A stretch of 64,000 nt of DNA, taken from NCBI GenBank assembly GCA_029557915.1, contig JAKQHS010000156.1, positions 1 through 64,000 of the forward strand. Reading direction: 5' to 3'. Numbering within the stretch: the stretch's first letter is position 1; each line of letters starts with the position of its first letter. The notes below the pieces were generated by a model. The model saw only the letters and a list, made by a program, of their open reading frames with translations, had not been told where the DNA came from and ran no database searches. The position numbers and the translations under genes are program-made. The DNA is from Bacteroidota bacterium (GTDB taxonomy: Bacteria > Bacteroidota > Bacteroidia > Chitinophagales > Saprospiraceae). Of this stretch, positions 18,511 through 26,747 are shown in pieces.

Positions 18511-19188
18511 CTAAACCAGTATATTCTCCATCACCGTCCTTCCGTCGAGCATCCGGACGATCCGGTGGGAATACCGGGCGTCGTGTTCACTGTGGGTCAC
18601 CATGATGATGGTCGTGCCCTGTTCGTTGAGGTCGGTGAGCAATTGCATGACTTCGTTGCCGTTGGAGGAGTCGAGGTTTCCGGTCGGTTCGTCGGCGAGG
18701 ATGAGTTTCGGTTTGTTGACGACGGCCCTGGCTACGGCGACCCGTTGCTGCTGTCCTCCGGAGAGCTGCTGCGGAAAATGGTTGCGGCGGTGCATGATCT
18801 GCATTTTATCCAGCACTTCCTCCACCCGGCGCTTCCGCTCATCGGATTTTACCCCGGTATAGATCAGGGGCAGTTCCACATTTTCGAAGACGCTGAGTTC
18901 ATCGATCAGGTTGAAGCTCTGGAACACAAAGCCGATGTTGTGCTTGCGCAGATCAGCCCGTTTCCTTTCATTGAATTTGGCCACTTCGATGCCGTCAAAG
19001 AGGTAGGAACCCGAATCCATGTCATCCAGCAATCCCAGGATATTGAGCAAGGTGGACTTGCCGCAACCGCTGGGTCCCATGATGGCGATGAATTCGCCGG
19101 TTTTCACATCAAACGACACCTTGTTGAGGGCAATGGTTTCCACCTCCTCGGTGCGGTAGGTTTTTTCTAGGTCAGTTATTTTGATCAT
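18511..19188 (-). CDS. ABC transporter ATP-binding protein, LolD/MacB type
   Basis: A 225-residue stand-alone ATPase of the size usual for LolD/MacB-type exporters. Walker A is GPSGCGKST (about residues 38-46), the signature is LSGGQQQRVAVARA (about 137-150), Walker B with catalytic Glu is LILADEPTG (about 157-165), and the switch His lies in VTHSEHDARYS. It is the only ATPase in the locus and the likely energy source for all seven permeases downstream. The upstream gap to the adaptor is taken up by a four-helix-bundle gene in the opposite orientation. The start ATG is 8 bases from a GGTTAGA array, leaving no room for a separate promoter unless it lies in or beyond the array. Confidence 0.95.
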   Translation of the reverse strand: MIKITDLEKTYRTEEVETIALNKVSFDVKTGEFIAIMGPSGCGKSTLLNILGLLDDMDSGSYLFDGIEVAKFNERKRADLRKHNIGFVFQSFNLIDELSVFENVELPLIYTGVKSDERKRRVEEVLDKMQIMHRRNHFPQQLSGGQQQRVAVARAVVNKPKLILADEPTGNLDSSNGNEVMQLLTDLNEQGTTIIMVTHSEHDARYSHRIVRMLDGRTVMENILV

Positions 19189-19195
19189 AATTTAA

Positions 19196-19225
19196 AGGTT
19201 AGAGGTTAGAGGTTAGAGGTTAGAG
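19196..19225. repeat. 7-mer array (AGGTTAG), left flank of four-helix-bundle gene 2
   Basis: Four perfect copies of AGGTTAG between the ATPase start and the four-helix-bundle gene at 19351. The inverted form (CCTCTAACCTCTAACC) lies on the other side of that gene. The unit carries TAG on one strand and TAA on the other. It resembles telomeric repeats only superficially. Confidence 0.92.
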
Positions 19226-19350
19226 TATGCCACTCAAGTCTAACTTCACTACCCTGGGTAATAATTTTATCAGTGGATATTGTTTCTGTTTTATTATTTC
19301 AGGCACTTTTGCCCAAATTTTATATTTTCAATTCTCACACATGAAACACT

Positions 19351-19704
19351 ATGAGAAATTTTTACGACTTAAAGGTTTGGAAACTATCCCATGAATTGAC
19401 TTTAAAAATTTACGGGACCGTTATTTCATTTCCACCAGAAGAATTATTTGGCCTCAGAAGTCAAATGAGGCGGTCCTCTTCTTCCATTCCTACCAACCTT
19501 GCAGAAGGTTGCGGCCGAAATTCCAATCCTGATTTTAAAAGATTTGTCAATATTGCTATCGGGTCAACTTCCGAACTTGAATACCAGCTACTTCTAGCCA
19601 AGGATTTAAAATATCTTAACGAACCGACATTTATCGAACTCACTAATAATGTTATAGAAATTCGAAGAATGCTAATCTCTCTATATAAAAAAGCCCCTCT
19701 CTAA
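19351..19704 (+). CDS. four-helix-bundle protein, 23S rRNA IVP family (copy 2)
   Basis: A 117-residue paralog of the gene at 18063, on the opposite strand to all its neighbours. Family marks: FYDLKVWKLSHELTLKIY, RRSSSSIPTNLAEGCGRNSN, and IGSTSELEYQLLLAKDL. It is visibly AT-rich compared with the flanking ABC genes. It sits between adaptor and ATPase, which normally adjoin, and is bracketed by inverted GGTTAGA arrays; its own TAA stop codon is part of the right-hand array (CTCTAACC). Upstream, 19226-19350 is AT-rich and could hold its promoter, but no clear box is seen. The two copies are too different to be a recent duplication. Confidence 0.85.
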   Translation: MRNFYDLKVWKLSHELTLKIYGTVISFPPEELFGLRSQMRRSSSSIPTNLAEGCGRNSNPDFKRFVNIAIGSTSELEYQLLLAKDLKYLNEPTFIELTNNVIEIRRMLISLYKKAPL

Positions 19705-19787
19705 CCTCTCCCCGCTCACCTCTTACCTCTTACCTCTAACCTCTAACCTCCTACCTCTAACCTCCTACCTCTAACCTCCTACCTCTG
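19699..19787. repeat. 7-mer array shared by two convergent stop codons
   Basis: About eleven 7-mers of the form CCTCTAA, CCTCTTA and CCTCCTA. The TAA stop of the four-helix-bundle gene (19702-19704) and, on the other strand, the TAG stop of the adaptor gene (19779-19781) both lie within array units. The last adaptor codons (AGG TAG) are array sequence. It contains a perfect inverted match to the array at 19196-19225, and a GAGGTAAGAGGTAAGAGG stretch (minus strand) also found on the plus strand at 22611. Confidence 0.93.
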
Positions 19788-21032
19788 CAACACCAACTCC
19801 TCCATCTTCCCATACGTCTCATAACTGTTCGTGACCACCTTGTCCCCGGGCTTTAATCCGCTTAATACTTCATAATGGTTTGGATTTTGCCGTCCGAGGG
19901 TGATGTCCTGTTTGAAGGCCAGGTTGCCGGCCTCGTTTACTTTAAAAATCCAGTTGCCGCCGGTGGTTTGGAAAAAGCCGCCTTTGGGGACCAGGATCAC
20001 CACGGATTCGTCGCCGAGGGCCAGGCCGACCTGCAGGGTCTGTCCACGGCGAATGCCCTGGGGTACCTCGCCGGTAAATTCCATATCGACCTGGAAACGA
20101 CCGCCGGTCACCTGCGTATAGATTTTTTTGATCTTGAGGAAATACTTCTTGCCGGCAAAGGTGAAGTCGCCTTCAAGGCCGGTGAATACGCGGGAGATGT
20201 AGTGTTCGTCTATATCCGCGCGGATCTTATAGCCGCTGAGCACGTCCAGCTGGCCGAGCCGTTCGCCCTTCTGTTTGGATTGACCGATTTCCGCGTCCAG
20301 GCTGGTCAGCTGGCCATCCACCGGGGCGCGGACGATGAGGTCACCAACCTTCCGGCGCATCAGCTGCAGGGCATTTTGCATGCGCGCATAGGATTCCTCC
20401 ATCTGGGCCAGCTGGGTGCGCGTGGAAAGGCTGTCCTGGGTCAGGATTTGTTCCGTCAGGTTCTTCCGCCGGACCTGGTAGTTGTAAAGGTTTTCCGATG
20501 ATTTAAAATCCTGGAAGCCGATGGCTTTCTGTTCGTAAAGTTTTTTATTCAGATGATAGACCCGGCTGGCTTCTTCGAGGGCATTGGTCACCTCCGCCAT
20601 CTGGTTGAGTTGCCGGATCGTATTCTGTTCTGCATTGTTTTTGGTATTCTGCATCTGGGTGAGGACCTCGAATACCGCCGTTTCCTGGTTGGCCAGGGTC
20701 AGTTCGAGGTCGGTATTGCTGAGGCGAAGGATGGGCTGGCCGCGTTTAAGCATGGCTCCGTCTTCGACCAATTTCTCTTCCACACGCCCGCCTTCCAGGG
20801 CATCCAGGTATATGGTGGTGATGGGCATCACCACCCCGTTGATGGGAATGAACTCTTTAAAGGGCCCTTCAACCACTTCACTGATCATCAGCCTTTCCGT
20901 ATCCACATTCAGTTTGGATTTGCCGGAAGAAGATCGCACCGCCATGTATATGATCACGCCCAGGGCAAGGAGGCCCAAAATGCTGAGAATTCTTTGTGTC
21001 GTCCAGGTTTTTTTCGCTATTGGTCTGTCCAC
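19779..21032 (-). CDS. periplasmic adaptor (membrane fusion) protein, HlyD/MacA-like
   Basis: A 417-residue adaptor that would link the inner-membrane ABC complex with an outer-membrane or periplasmic partner. Residues about 15-32 form a single N-terminal membrane anchor (ILSILGLLALGVIIYMAV). Then come a lipoyl/barrel-sandwich half motif (EGGRVEEKLVEDGAMLKRGQ), a coiled-coil hairpin at about 110-230, the second lipoyl half (VGDLIVRAPVDGQLTSLDAE), and beta-barrel and membrane-proximal parts, including GLKPGDKVVTNSYETYGK near the end. No outer-membrane TolC-type gene is found in the window. It is the first gene of the export operon, divergent from the regulator pair. Its final two codons and stop are formed by the array that follows. 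Confidence 0.92.
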   Translation of the reverse strand: MDRPIAKKTWTTQRILSILGLLALGVIIYMAVRSSSGKSKLNVDTERLMISEVVEGPFKEFIPINGVVMPITTIYLDALEGGRVEEKLVEDGAMLKRGQPILRLSNTDLELTLANQETAVFEVLTQMQNTKNNAEQNTIRQLNQMAEVTNALEEASRVYHLNKKLYEQKAIGFQDFKSSENLYNYQVRRKNLTEQILTQDSLSTRTQLAQMEESYARMQNALQLMRRKVGDLIVRAPVDGQLTSLDAEIGQSKQKGERLGQLDVLSGYKIRADIDEHYISRVFTGLEGDFTFAGKKYFLKIKKIYTQVTGGRFQVDMEFTGEVPQGIRRGQTLQVGLALGDESVVILVPKGGFFQTTGGNWIFKVNEAGNLAFKQDITLGRQNPNHYEVLSGLKPGDKVVTNSYETYGKMEELVLQR

Positions 21033-21063
21033 CGTATTAGTTTATTTTCTGCTCTTAATAAAT

Positions 21064-21080
21064 ACGGAAGATCGTGCCAA
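21064..21080 (-). promoter_or_regulatory. candidate sigma-54-like promoter of the adaptor operon
   Basis: Minus strand: TTGGCACGATCTTCCGT. The -24 half (TTGGCACG) matches the sigma-54 consensus exactly; the -12 half reads TTCC rather than TTGC, so the call is weak. It is about 32 bases before the adaptor start and faces away from the sigma-54 activator gene. Confidence 0.3.
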
Positions 21081-21091
21081 AGGTTACAGAC

Positions 21092-21106
21092 TATTGATTA
21101 TCAATA
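21092..21106. promoter_or_regulatory. perfect palindrome upstream of the adaptor operon
   Basis: TATTGAT-T-ATCAATA, 7-base arms, between the divergent adaptor and regulator genes. It may be a binding site for the regulator or for a bending protein. A second palindrome, CTTTTG-ATA-CAAAAG, follows at 21141-21155 and overlaps a TGTCCG element similar to the one upstream of P1. Confidence 0.4.
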
Positions 21107-21140
21107 CTATACAAAAATGTTATTTAATAAAAACTGTCCG

Positions 21141-21155
21141 CTTTTGATACAAAAG
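21141..21155. promoter_or_regulatory. second palindrome between adaptor and regulator genes
   Basis: CTTTTG-ATA-CAAAAG, overlapped on the left by TGTCCG and on the right by GTGTGCGGA, so the outer bases TCCGC and GCGGA also form an inverted pair. This nested symmetry is typical of operator or enhancer sites; the protein that binds is not known. Confidence 0.4.
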
Positions 21156-21225
21156 TGTGCGGAAATGCGTTTTGCCGGAGATGCAACCAGGGGAAAATAA
21201 TACCGTCTTTTAGGAGTATAACCAT

Positions 21226-22605
21226 ATGCCGATGACGGATAACCGGATTTTCCCGAAATTTGGAAAATATATGAACCTCCGCGAAAGCAGTATACTTATA
21301 GTGGATGATGATCCGGATGTACTGACTGCAGTCCGTCTTCTTTTAAAGCCCCTGGTCCGTTCCATATCTTTCAGCCGCTATCCGGATGAAATCAAATCCC
21401 TGCTTAAGGAACAGGATTTCGACATTATCCTTTTGGACATGAATTTCCGCAGCGGCATCCATTCCGGCAACGAGGGTTTGTTCTGGCTGAAAGAAATCAA
21501 AAAAATAAAACCCCAGGTCATGGTCATCCTTATTACCGCTTACGGGGACATCGACCTGGCCGTGCGTTCCCTCAAAGAAGGCGCGGAAGACTTTATCCTC
21601 AAGCCCTGGCAAAATGAAAAACTGATCAACAGCCTCCATGCCGCGTTCAAAAAACAAGTCAAAAGCGCACCGGCTCCGCCGGATGCCATCCGCCTCCTGG
21701 GCGAGTCGGAGAAAATGAAAGACCTGATGGTCAAGGTATCCAAAGTGGCGCCCACCGATGCCAATGTCTTGATTCTTGGAGAAAACGGTACCGGCAAAGA
21801 CGTGCTGGCCCACCAAATCCATTACCATTCGTCCCGGGCCGACAAACCTTTTATCAAGGTGGACCTCGGTGCACTTACCGAATCCTTGTTTGAAAGTGAA
21901 TTGTTCGGACATAAAAAAGGTTCTTTCACCGATGCCCGCGAAGACCGGGTCGGCCGGATAGAAGCCGCCCAGGGCGGGACCCTCTTCCTGGATGAGATCG
22001 GAAACATCAACCTGACCCAGCAAGCCAAACTGCTCACCGTCATCCAAAACCGCCACATCACCCGGATCGGGTCCAACATACCCAGCCAGGTGGACATCCG
22101 GCTCATCTGCGCGACCAACCTCCCGATGAACGAACTCGCCAACGAACAGCGGTTCAGGCGAGACCTGCTGTACCGGATCAATACCGTGGACCTGCACCTT
22201 CCCCCGCTCCGAGAACGGGACAAGGATATTGAAATTCTCGCCAAATATTTTCTCCAGACCTATTCCGCCAAATATTTAAAACCGGACCTCAAACTCGGCC
22301 GCGGCGCCCTGGAAGCCCTCCTGTCTTATCCTTTTCCCGGAAATATCCGCGAACTCCAGTACACCATCGAACGGGCCGTCATTCTCTGCGACAAAGACGA
22401 ACTGAGCGCTTCCGAAATCATTTTTTCCGGTATTGAATCCTCCCAAAAACTCGCCGACGCGGGAGATTTCAAACTGAGCAGCGTGGAAAAAAACACGGTG
22501 ATCAAAGTTCTGGAAAAACACAGCGGCAACATCACTAAAGCAGCCAAGGAACTCGGCATCACCCGCACCGCGCTTTACCGGAGGCTGAATAAGTATGAGA
22601 TTTAG
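21226..22605 (+). CDS. sigma-54-dependent response regulator (NtrC family)
   Basis: A 459-residue activator with three domains. The receiver (about residues 17-130) has acidic VDDDPDV, phospho-acceptor Asp in DIILLDMNF (about 71) and Lys in ILKPW. The AAA+ domain (about 155-385) has Walker A GENGTGKD, Walker B GGTLFLDEIGN and arginine-finger region RFRRDLLYRIN. The Fis-type helix-turn-helix is NITKAAKELGITRTALYRR. The sigma-54 contact loop reads GSFTDA where the classical motif is GAFTGA. The start at 21226 has an AGGAG 9 bases upstream, unusual for this genome; an alternative start is MNLRESS at 21271. It is followed by its kinase gene and is the likely regulator of the divergent export operon. 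Confidence 0.93.
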   Translation: MPMTDNRIFPKFGKYMNLRESSILIVDDDPDVLTAVRLLLKPLVRSISFSRYPDEIKSLLKEQDFDIILLDMNFRSGIHSGNEGLFWLKEIKKIKPQVMVILITAYGDIDLAVRSLKEGAEDFILKPWQNEKLINSLHAAFKKQVKSAPAPPDAIRLLGESEKMKDLMVKVSKVAPTDANVLILGENGTGKDVLAHQIHYHSSRADKPFIKVDLGALTESLFESELFGHKKGSFTDAREDRVGRIEAAQGGTLFLDEIGNINLTQQAKLLTVIQNRHITRIGSNIPSQVDIRLICATNLPMNELANEQRFRRDLLYRINTVDLHLPPLRERDKDIEILAKYFLQTYSAKYLKPDLKLGRGALEALLSYPFPGNIRELQYTIERAVILCDKDELSASEIIFSGIESSQKLADAGDFKLSSVEKNTVIKVLEKHSGNITKAAKELGITRTALYRRLNKYEI

Positions 22606-22680
22606 GTGGGAGGTAAGAGGTAAGAGGAGGTCTCAACTAGCTAACTTGCTAACTTACTAACTGGTTAACTGTTTAACAGA
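22606..22680. repeat. 7-mer then 8-mer arrays after the response regulator gene
   Basis: Directly after the TAG stop come GGTGGGAGGTAAGAGGTAAG (7-mer units GGTAAGA) and then 8-mers of the CTAACTTG family (CTAGCTAA, CTTGCTAA, CTTACTAA, CTGGTTAA, CTGTTTAA). The 8-mers are the same family as those at 53934-53965. The kinase gene begins 17 bases later. Confidence 0.88.
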
Positions 22681-22696
22681 TTGCTATTTTTACCCC

Positions 22697-24034
22697 ATGG
22701 CATTTGAACGCTTTGAATGGAAGATCATACGGAGGGTGGTCATTTTACTGGTTACGGCGCTGGCCTTTACCTGGTTGCTGGTGAACAGCTATTACATCTA
22801 TATGCTGATACCAGGAGTCGTGCTTGGCTACCTGGCTTACGAAATGTATGTGTTCAACCGGAAAGCTTATGATGAAATCGACCAGTATGTCGAATCGGTC
22901 CATTACCGGGATTTTTCCAGGCATTTTAATGTGAAGGAAGCGCCCAAGGAACTCAAATCACTCCGGGAAGGATTCAACGAGATCAACGACACCATCAAGG
23001 ATATCTCCCTTGAAAAGGAAACCCATTATCAATACCTTCAGAAAGTCCTGGAGATCATCAACACCGGCATCATCTCCTACGAAGAGCAAGGCGGGCAAGT
23101 CATCTGGCTCAATGAAACCCTCAAAAAAATGCTCCAGGTGCCTTACCTGCGGACCATTCATTCCCTGGAAAAAAGAAACCCCCTGCTCTACCGGAAAATC
23201 ATCGATATCAATTCGGGCAACCAGGATATCGTCAAACTGAGCGAAGGCCTCAAAGAACTCAAGGTCCTGCTCAATTCCACCGCTTTCCTGCTGGAAGGAA
23301 AAAAATACAAACTCGTCGCCATTCAGAACATCAACGAAGCGATCGACGAGACCGAAGCGAATGCCTGGCAAAAACTGCTCAGCGTAATGACGCACGAAAT
23401 CATGAACAGCGTGGCCCCCATCGCCTCCCTGGCCGATACCCTCAAGACCCGGCTGCAGGATGCCACTCCGGATGAAATGGAGGACCTGGGCGTTGGCATC
23501 GAAACCATTAAAAAAAGAAGCGAAGGGCTGCTCCGTTTTGCCCAGACCTACCGTAACCTCAACAAAGTCAGCCAGCCCCAGATCAAGGCCATCCCGCTCG
23601 GAGAATTGTTCAGCACCATGTACAACCTGATGAACCCGACCCTGGAACAAAAAAACATTGATCTGGATATCATCCTTAAAGACCCCAACCTGGTCCTTCA
23701 TGCCGATCCCAACCTGATCGAACAGGTGATCATCAACCTCCTGCTGAATGCCAAGGACGCCCTCCTCGATAAACCGGACGCCCGCATCATGTTGAGCGCG
23801 GAAGAATCCAACAACCGGCTGGTCCTCAAGGTTGCAGACAATGGCCGGGGCATCCCGGCGGAAGTGGCCGATAAAATATTTGTACCCTTTTTCAGCACCA
23901 AGACCAATGGAAGCGGCATCGGCCTGAGCCTTTCAAAACAGATCATGCTCATGCACAAGGGAAACATCCATTATGCCTCGAGGGAAAATGAAGGGACGGT
24001 CTTTGAACTTGTATTTCCAAAACTCCCCACCTGA
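22697..24034 (+). CDS. sensor histidine kinase, partner of the sigma-54 regulator
   Basis: A 445-residue membrane kinase. Two hydrophobic segments (about residues 12-28 and 31-47) with almost no loop between them mean it has essentially no periplasmic sensor, so the signal is probably sensed within the membrane or cytoplasm. A HAMP-like/PAS-like linker follows, then a DHp helix with phospho-His in MTHEIMNSVAP (about 233), an N box NLLLNAKDAL (about 347), G1 DNGRGIP (about 381) and G2 GSGIGLSLS (about 405). It is separated from the regulator gene by a repeat array and probably co-transcribed. It ends 8 bases before the convergent gene at 24043. Confidence 0.92.
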   Translation: MAFERFEWKIIRRVVILLVTALAFTWLLVNSYYIYMLIPGVVLGYLAYEMYVFNRKAYDEIDQYVESVHYRDFSRHFNVKEAPKELKSLREGFNEINDTIKDISLEKETHYQYLQKVLEIINTGIISYEEQGGQVIWLNETLKKMLQVPYLRTIHSLEKRNPLLYRKIIDINSGNQDIVKLSEGLKELKVLLNSTAFLLEGKKYKLVAIQNINEAIDETEANAWQKLLSVMTHEIMNSVAPIASLADTLKTRLQDATPDEMEDLGVGIETIKKRSEGLLRFAQTYRNLNKVSQPQIKAIPLGELFSTMYNLMNPTLEQKNIDLDIILKDPNLVLHADPNLIEQVIINLLLNAKDALLDKPDARIMLSAEESNNRLVLKVADNGRGIPAEVADKIFVPFFSTKTNGSGIGLSLSKQIMLMHKGNIHYASRENEGTVFELVFPKLPT

Positions 24035-24042
24035 CCCGGTAT

Positions 24043-25671
24043 TTATTCCACTTCCACGAGAAAGGTCTTGCTGACCAACCGGTGCAAGCGGTCATATCCA
24101 ACCAGTTTGATTTCAAACAAGCCGGTCAGATCGCCGGTATGGAAGCTTATCCTGACCTGGCCGTCCTCATTGGCTTTCACGTTTGCATCCCAGTACAAGA
24201 GGGATCGCAAGTCAGGTTCACGGTGGTCCGAAGGCGGGCGGTAGATCCAGGGCGATCCGGTTGACCAGCCCTGGACAGGCAAGGCCAAACATCCATATCG
24301 GGCCGCGTGATCTTTCAATTGGGCACCCTGAATGGCAAGCAGCCCGCTGTGTTTCATCAAGGTATCCAATTGAGAAAGAATAGTGGATTCCTTGTTAAAA
24401 ATCCCAATGCTGTTGACCTGGGAGACCTCCTGTTCAAATACCGCGGATTCTTTACCCGCAAAAAGTCCGTCCACCATGATCCATGCCGGCCACCGGAACA
24501 GTTCCTTTTTGATCCTGTTTCTAAGGCGCAGTTTGTTGCGGTCGTCCATTACGGCAGACGACCGGGCATCCAGCATGACTTCACGGATAAAATCGCCCAC
24601 CGTATGGATTTGCTGAAAATCTTTGAGCTGGTAGACCCGGTCAGGAACCAGGCTCTTGAATGATTCCACCGGCGGGCCGGCCTGTTCTCCGGGAATTTTG
24701 TAAAAATCATGGACAATCCTTCTTTTGTAATTCAATTGAAGGTAGGCCTGGACAGATGGAGCCGGGACAGGGAAGCCTTCAATTGTATTCAGGGGCAAGG
24801 CGGGATTAAAATCATCCGGCTTGATCTCCAGGGGACGGCTTTGATTGGGATTGAGCGAGAGCGCCTGTACGGCCTGCACTCCTTCAAAAGCCGGCAACTT
24901 CAGTTTGAACCGCCCGCTATCGGCTGAAAAACGCTGAAAAGAACCAAGGTGGGGAACAAACAAGGAAAGATATTTTTCTGAGACCAGGCTCTGATCAACC
25001 GGATCGATCAACTGGCCTTCCAGCACAGGCTCTGTCCGCAGTTCGTCAATGCCAGGATTTATATCCGGGCTCCTGTTAAATTGCATCAGCCGGGTGGGGT
25101 CCGGGGATCCGGGAAGATATTGAAAAACGGATACCGATCCGTTTTGAAAGATACCACCCGCGGGATTGGAGACCGTATTCAGGTCCAGTTGTACCCTGCT
25201 CCTGCGTTTTACACGGGCATATATCTCTCTGCCGTCGGAAACAAAAGTGGGTCCGGGTCTTCCAAGGTCGGTTATTTCTTCTTCAAAGTCGTTGTAGACG
25301 TCGACCGGTAGGAAGCCGGATTCAAATTTTGGTTCCTTGCCGGACCTGGAATCCCAGACCAGGTAGAAGTGCAGGACATAACGGCCGGTCTCCAGTTCAG
25401 ATGGAAGGTAGATACATCCTTCCGCTCCCAGAGAATCCAGTTTGAGCAATTGCCTGTCCAGGGTGAATTGTTTTGCATTGAGTAAACGCACATAGAGCAA
25501 ACCCGGGATCCTATCCAGCTGGTCGAGATAATAGATTTTGAATCGCAGCGCGTCACCGGAGATATAGATGTTCCGGTCCAGGTGTATACCGAATCCCTGG
25601 CAATACCCTTCCCGGCCTGCGAAGAGCAATGACATCAAAAAGATAAGATGCCGGTAGCTGTTTTTCACCAC
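24043..25671 (-). CDS. secreted MG2-like protein downstream of a TonB receptor/DUF4249 pair
   Basis: A 542-residue protein with an N-terminal signal peptide (LIFLMSLLFAGREGYCQ). Right after it, GIHLDRNIYISGDALRFKIYYLD resembles the first strands of macroglobulin-like (MG2) domains found in Bacteroidota cell-envelope proteins. A later stretch (about residues 385-470) resembles a TonB-plug-like module without a beta-barrel. The C-terminal part (ANEDGQVRISFHTGDLTGLF) looks like another beta-sandwich. The start overlaps the preceding DUF4249 gene by 7 bases, so translation is coupled. Probably a periplasmic or surface accessory of the receptor; no catalytic motif is visible. Family-level assignment is tentative. 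Confidence 0.75.
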   Translation of the reverse strand: MVKNSYRHLIFLMSLLFAGREGYCQGFGIHLDRNIYISGDALRFKIYYLDQLDRIPGLLYVRLLNAKQFTLDRQLLKLDSLGAEGCIYLPSELETGRYVLHFYLVWDSRSGKEPKFESGFLPVDVYNDFEEEITDLGRPGPTFVSDGREIYARVKRRSRVQLDLNTVSNPAGGIFQNGSVSVFQYLPGSPDPTRLMQFNRSPDINPGIDELRTEPVLEGQLIDPVDQSLVSEKYLSLFVPHLGSFQRFSADSGRFKLKLPAFEGVQAVQALSLNPNQSRPLEIKPDDFNPALPLNTIEGFPVPAPSVQAYLQLNYKRRIVHDFYKIPGEQAGPPVESFKSLVPDRVYQLKDFQQIHTVGDFIREVMLDARSSAVMDDRNKLRLRNRIKKELFRWPAWIMVDGLFAGKESAVFEQEVSQVNSIGIFNKESTILSQLDTLMKHSGLLAIQGAQLKDHAARYGCLALPVQGWSTGSPWIYRPPSDHREPDLRSLLYWDANVKANEDGQVRISFHTGDLTGLFEIKLVGYDRLHRLVSKTFLVEVE

Positions 25672-26747
25672 CAGTCCGGTTTATCGATGAGCGGAAATTT
25701 GATCGAATAACAATTGCAGCAGCCTTCAAAATACCCCGCATCGGGGTAACCGAAATACAGTCCGCATAAATTATACCTTTTGTCCAGGAGGTTATATTTG
25801 CCCGCCAGGTCCGCCTGAACCACTTTCATCCGGACGACAGCAATCGAAGAAACCTGGAAATATCCCAACACCTTTTCATCCTCCCGGTCCACCCGGTACA
25901 CGTTGCCTTTTACCGATGCCGGGATGGGATCGAAAATGCTTCCGTTTTGCACGGCCACCTGGTTGAGCCTGGAATAATATTCATAGGCCCTTTGTGAAAT
26001 CCGGTGCTGGTAAATGGTAAAATAATGGGTCTCTGAATACCGGTAAAAGGGTTCCATGGATTCATAACCAATGGGGTGATTTCGCAATACCCCCCCCGCC
26101 TGGTCCTTATTGCTACGGATATAAAACCTGCCCGGATTAAGCAGCTCGGAAAAATAGCAGGTTACCGTAGTCCGGAAGGGGCTGCATTCCGGTAAGGTGG
26201 TGAATTGAAACGCGCTTTGCACAGTCCACCTCAAATAGGTTTCTGGCTGATCGGCCGCAAACCCGGTATGAATAAACAACTGGAAAGCATCGATGGAATG
26301 GGAATAACCATCCTCAATCCTTGTGGTTTCTTTACCGATCTGCCAGCCTGTGCTGTCGGGTTGCACTGCCGGAAACAACTTTTCCGGTAGGCTCTGATAG
26401 CGGACACCCCCTTCCAGGGTGCATTCGATATGGTAGCTTGCTCCGAATTCCGTATCGGCGGTGCCGGCAAACAGGGTATACTGGCCCTCGCTGGTCTCGA
26501 TGAAATCCCAGGAGCGGCCGGTGGATTCCACCAGTTTAACCAGAGCGTGGGCCTCGGGCCGGGGGGGGCCGCCATTTTCAACCGTTCTGGATAGAAAGAC
26601 CTTCTGGTCTTCCTCCAGGTTGTTTATCCCGCCGCTGATCACCAAAGTCCCGAATCCTTTGCCTGAGGCAAACGGAATCTCCTCTATACAGGAGACCAGT
26701 TGAGCAAGCAGAAGAACTACCAATATGCCAATGGACAGCCGGTTCAT
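25665..26747 (-). CDS. DUF4249-family lipoprotein
   Basis: A 360-residue lipoprotein: lipobox LAQLVSC puts the mature N-terminus at Cys20. The domain is DUF4249, a beta-rich family that in Bacteroidota is regularly encoded next to SusC-like TonB-dependent receptors and probably forms an outer-membrane lid or substrate-binding partner. Typical C-terminal features are a Cys-rich stretch (FEGCCNCYSI) and the ending KPDWW. Start and upstream stop overlap in TAATG, so translation is directly coupled to the receptor. The substrate is unknown. Confidence 0.85.
   Translation of the reverse strand: MNRLSIGILVVLLLAQLVSCIEEIPFASGKGFGTLVISGGINNLEEDQKVFLSRTVENGGPPRPEAHALVKLVESTGRSWDFIETSEGQYTLFAGTADTEFGASYHIECTLEGGVRYQSLPEKLFPAVQPDSTGWQIGKETTRIEDGYSHSIDAFQLFIHTGFAADQPETYLRWTVQSAFQFTTLPECSPFRTTVTCYFSELLNPGRFYIRSNKDQAGGVLRNHPIGYESMEPFYRYSETHYFTIYQHRISQRAYEYYSRLNQVAVQNGSIFDPIPASVKGNVYRVDREDEKVLGYFQVSSIAVVRMKVVQADLAGKYNLLDKRYNLCGLYFGYPDAGYFEGCCNCYSIKFPLIDKPDWW

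Noticed and set aside
19196-19225. Telomere-like GGTTAGA repeats
   Set aside because: Only four copies, internal to an operon, and the unit varies from junction to junction; nothing suggests a chromosome end.
18063-19704. Avd-like four-helix-bundle genes as part of a diversity-generating retroelement
   Set aside because: No reverse transcriptase, template repeat or variable repeat is found anywhere in the window.
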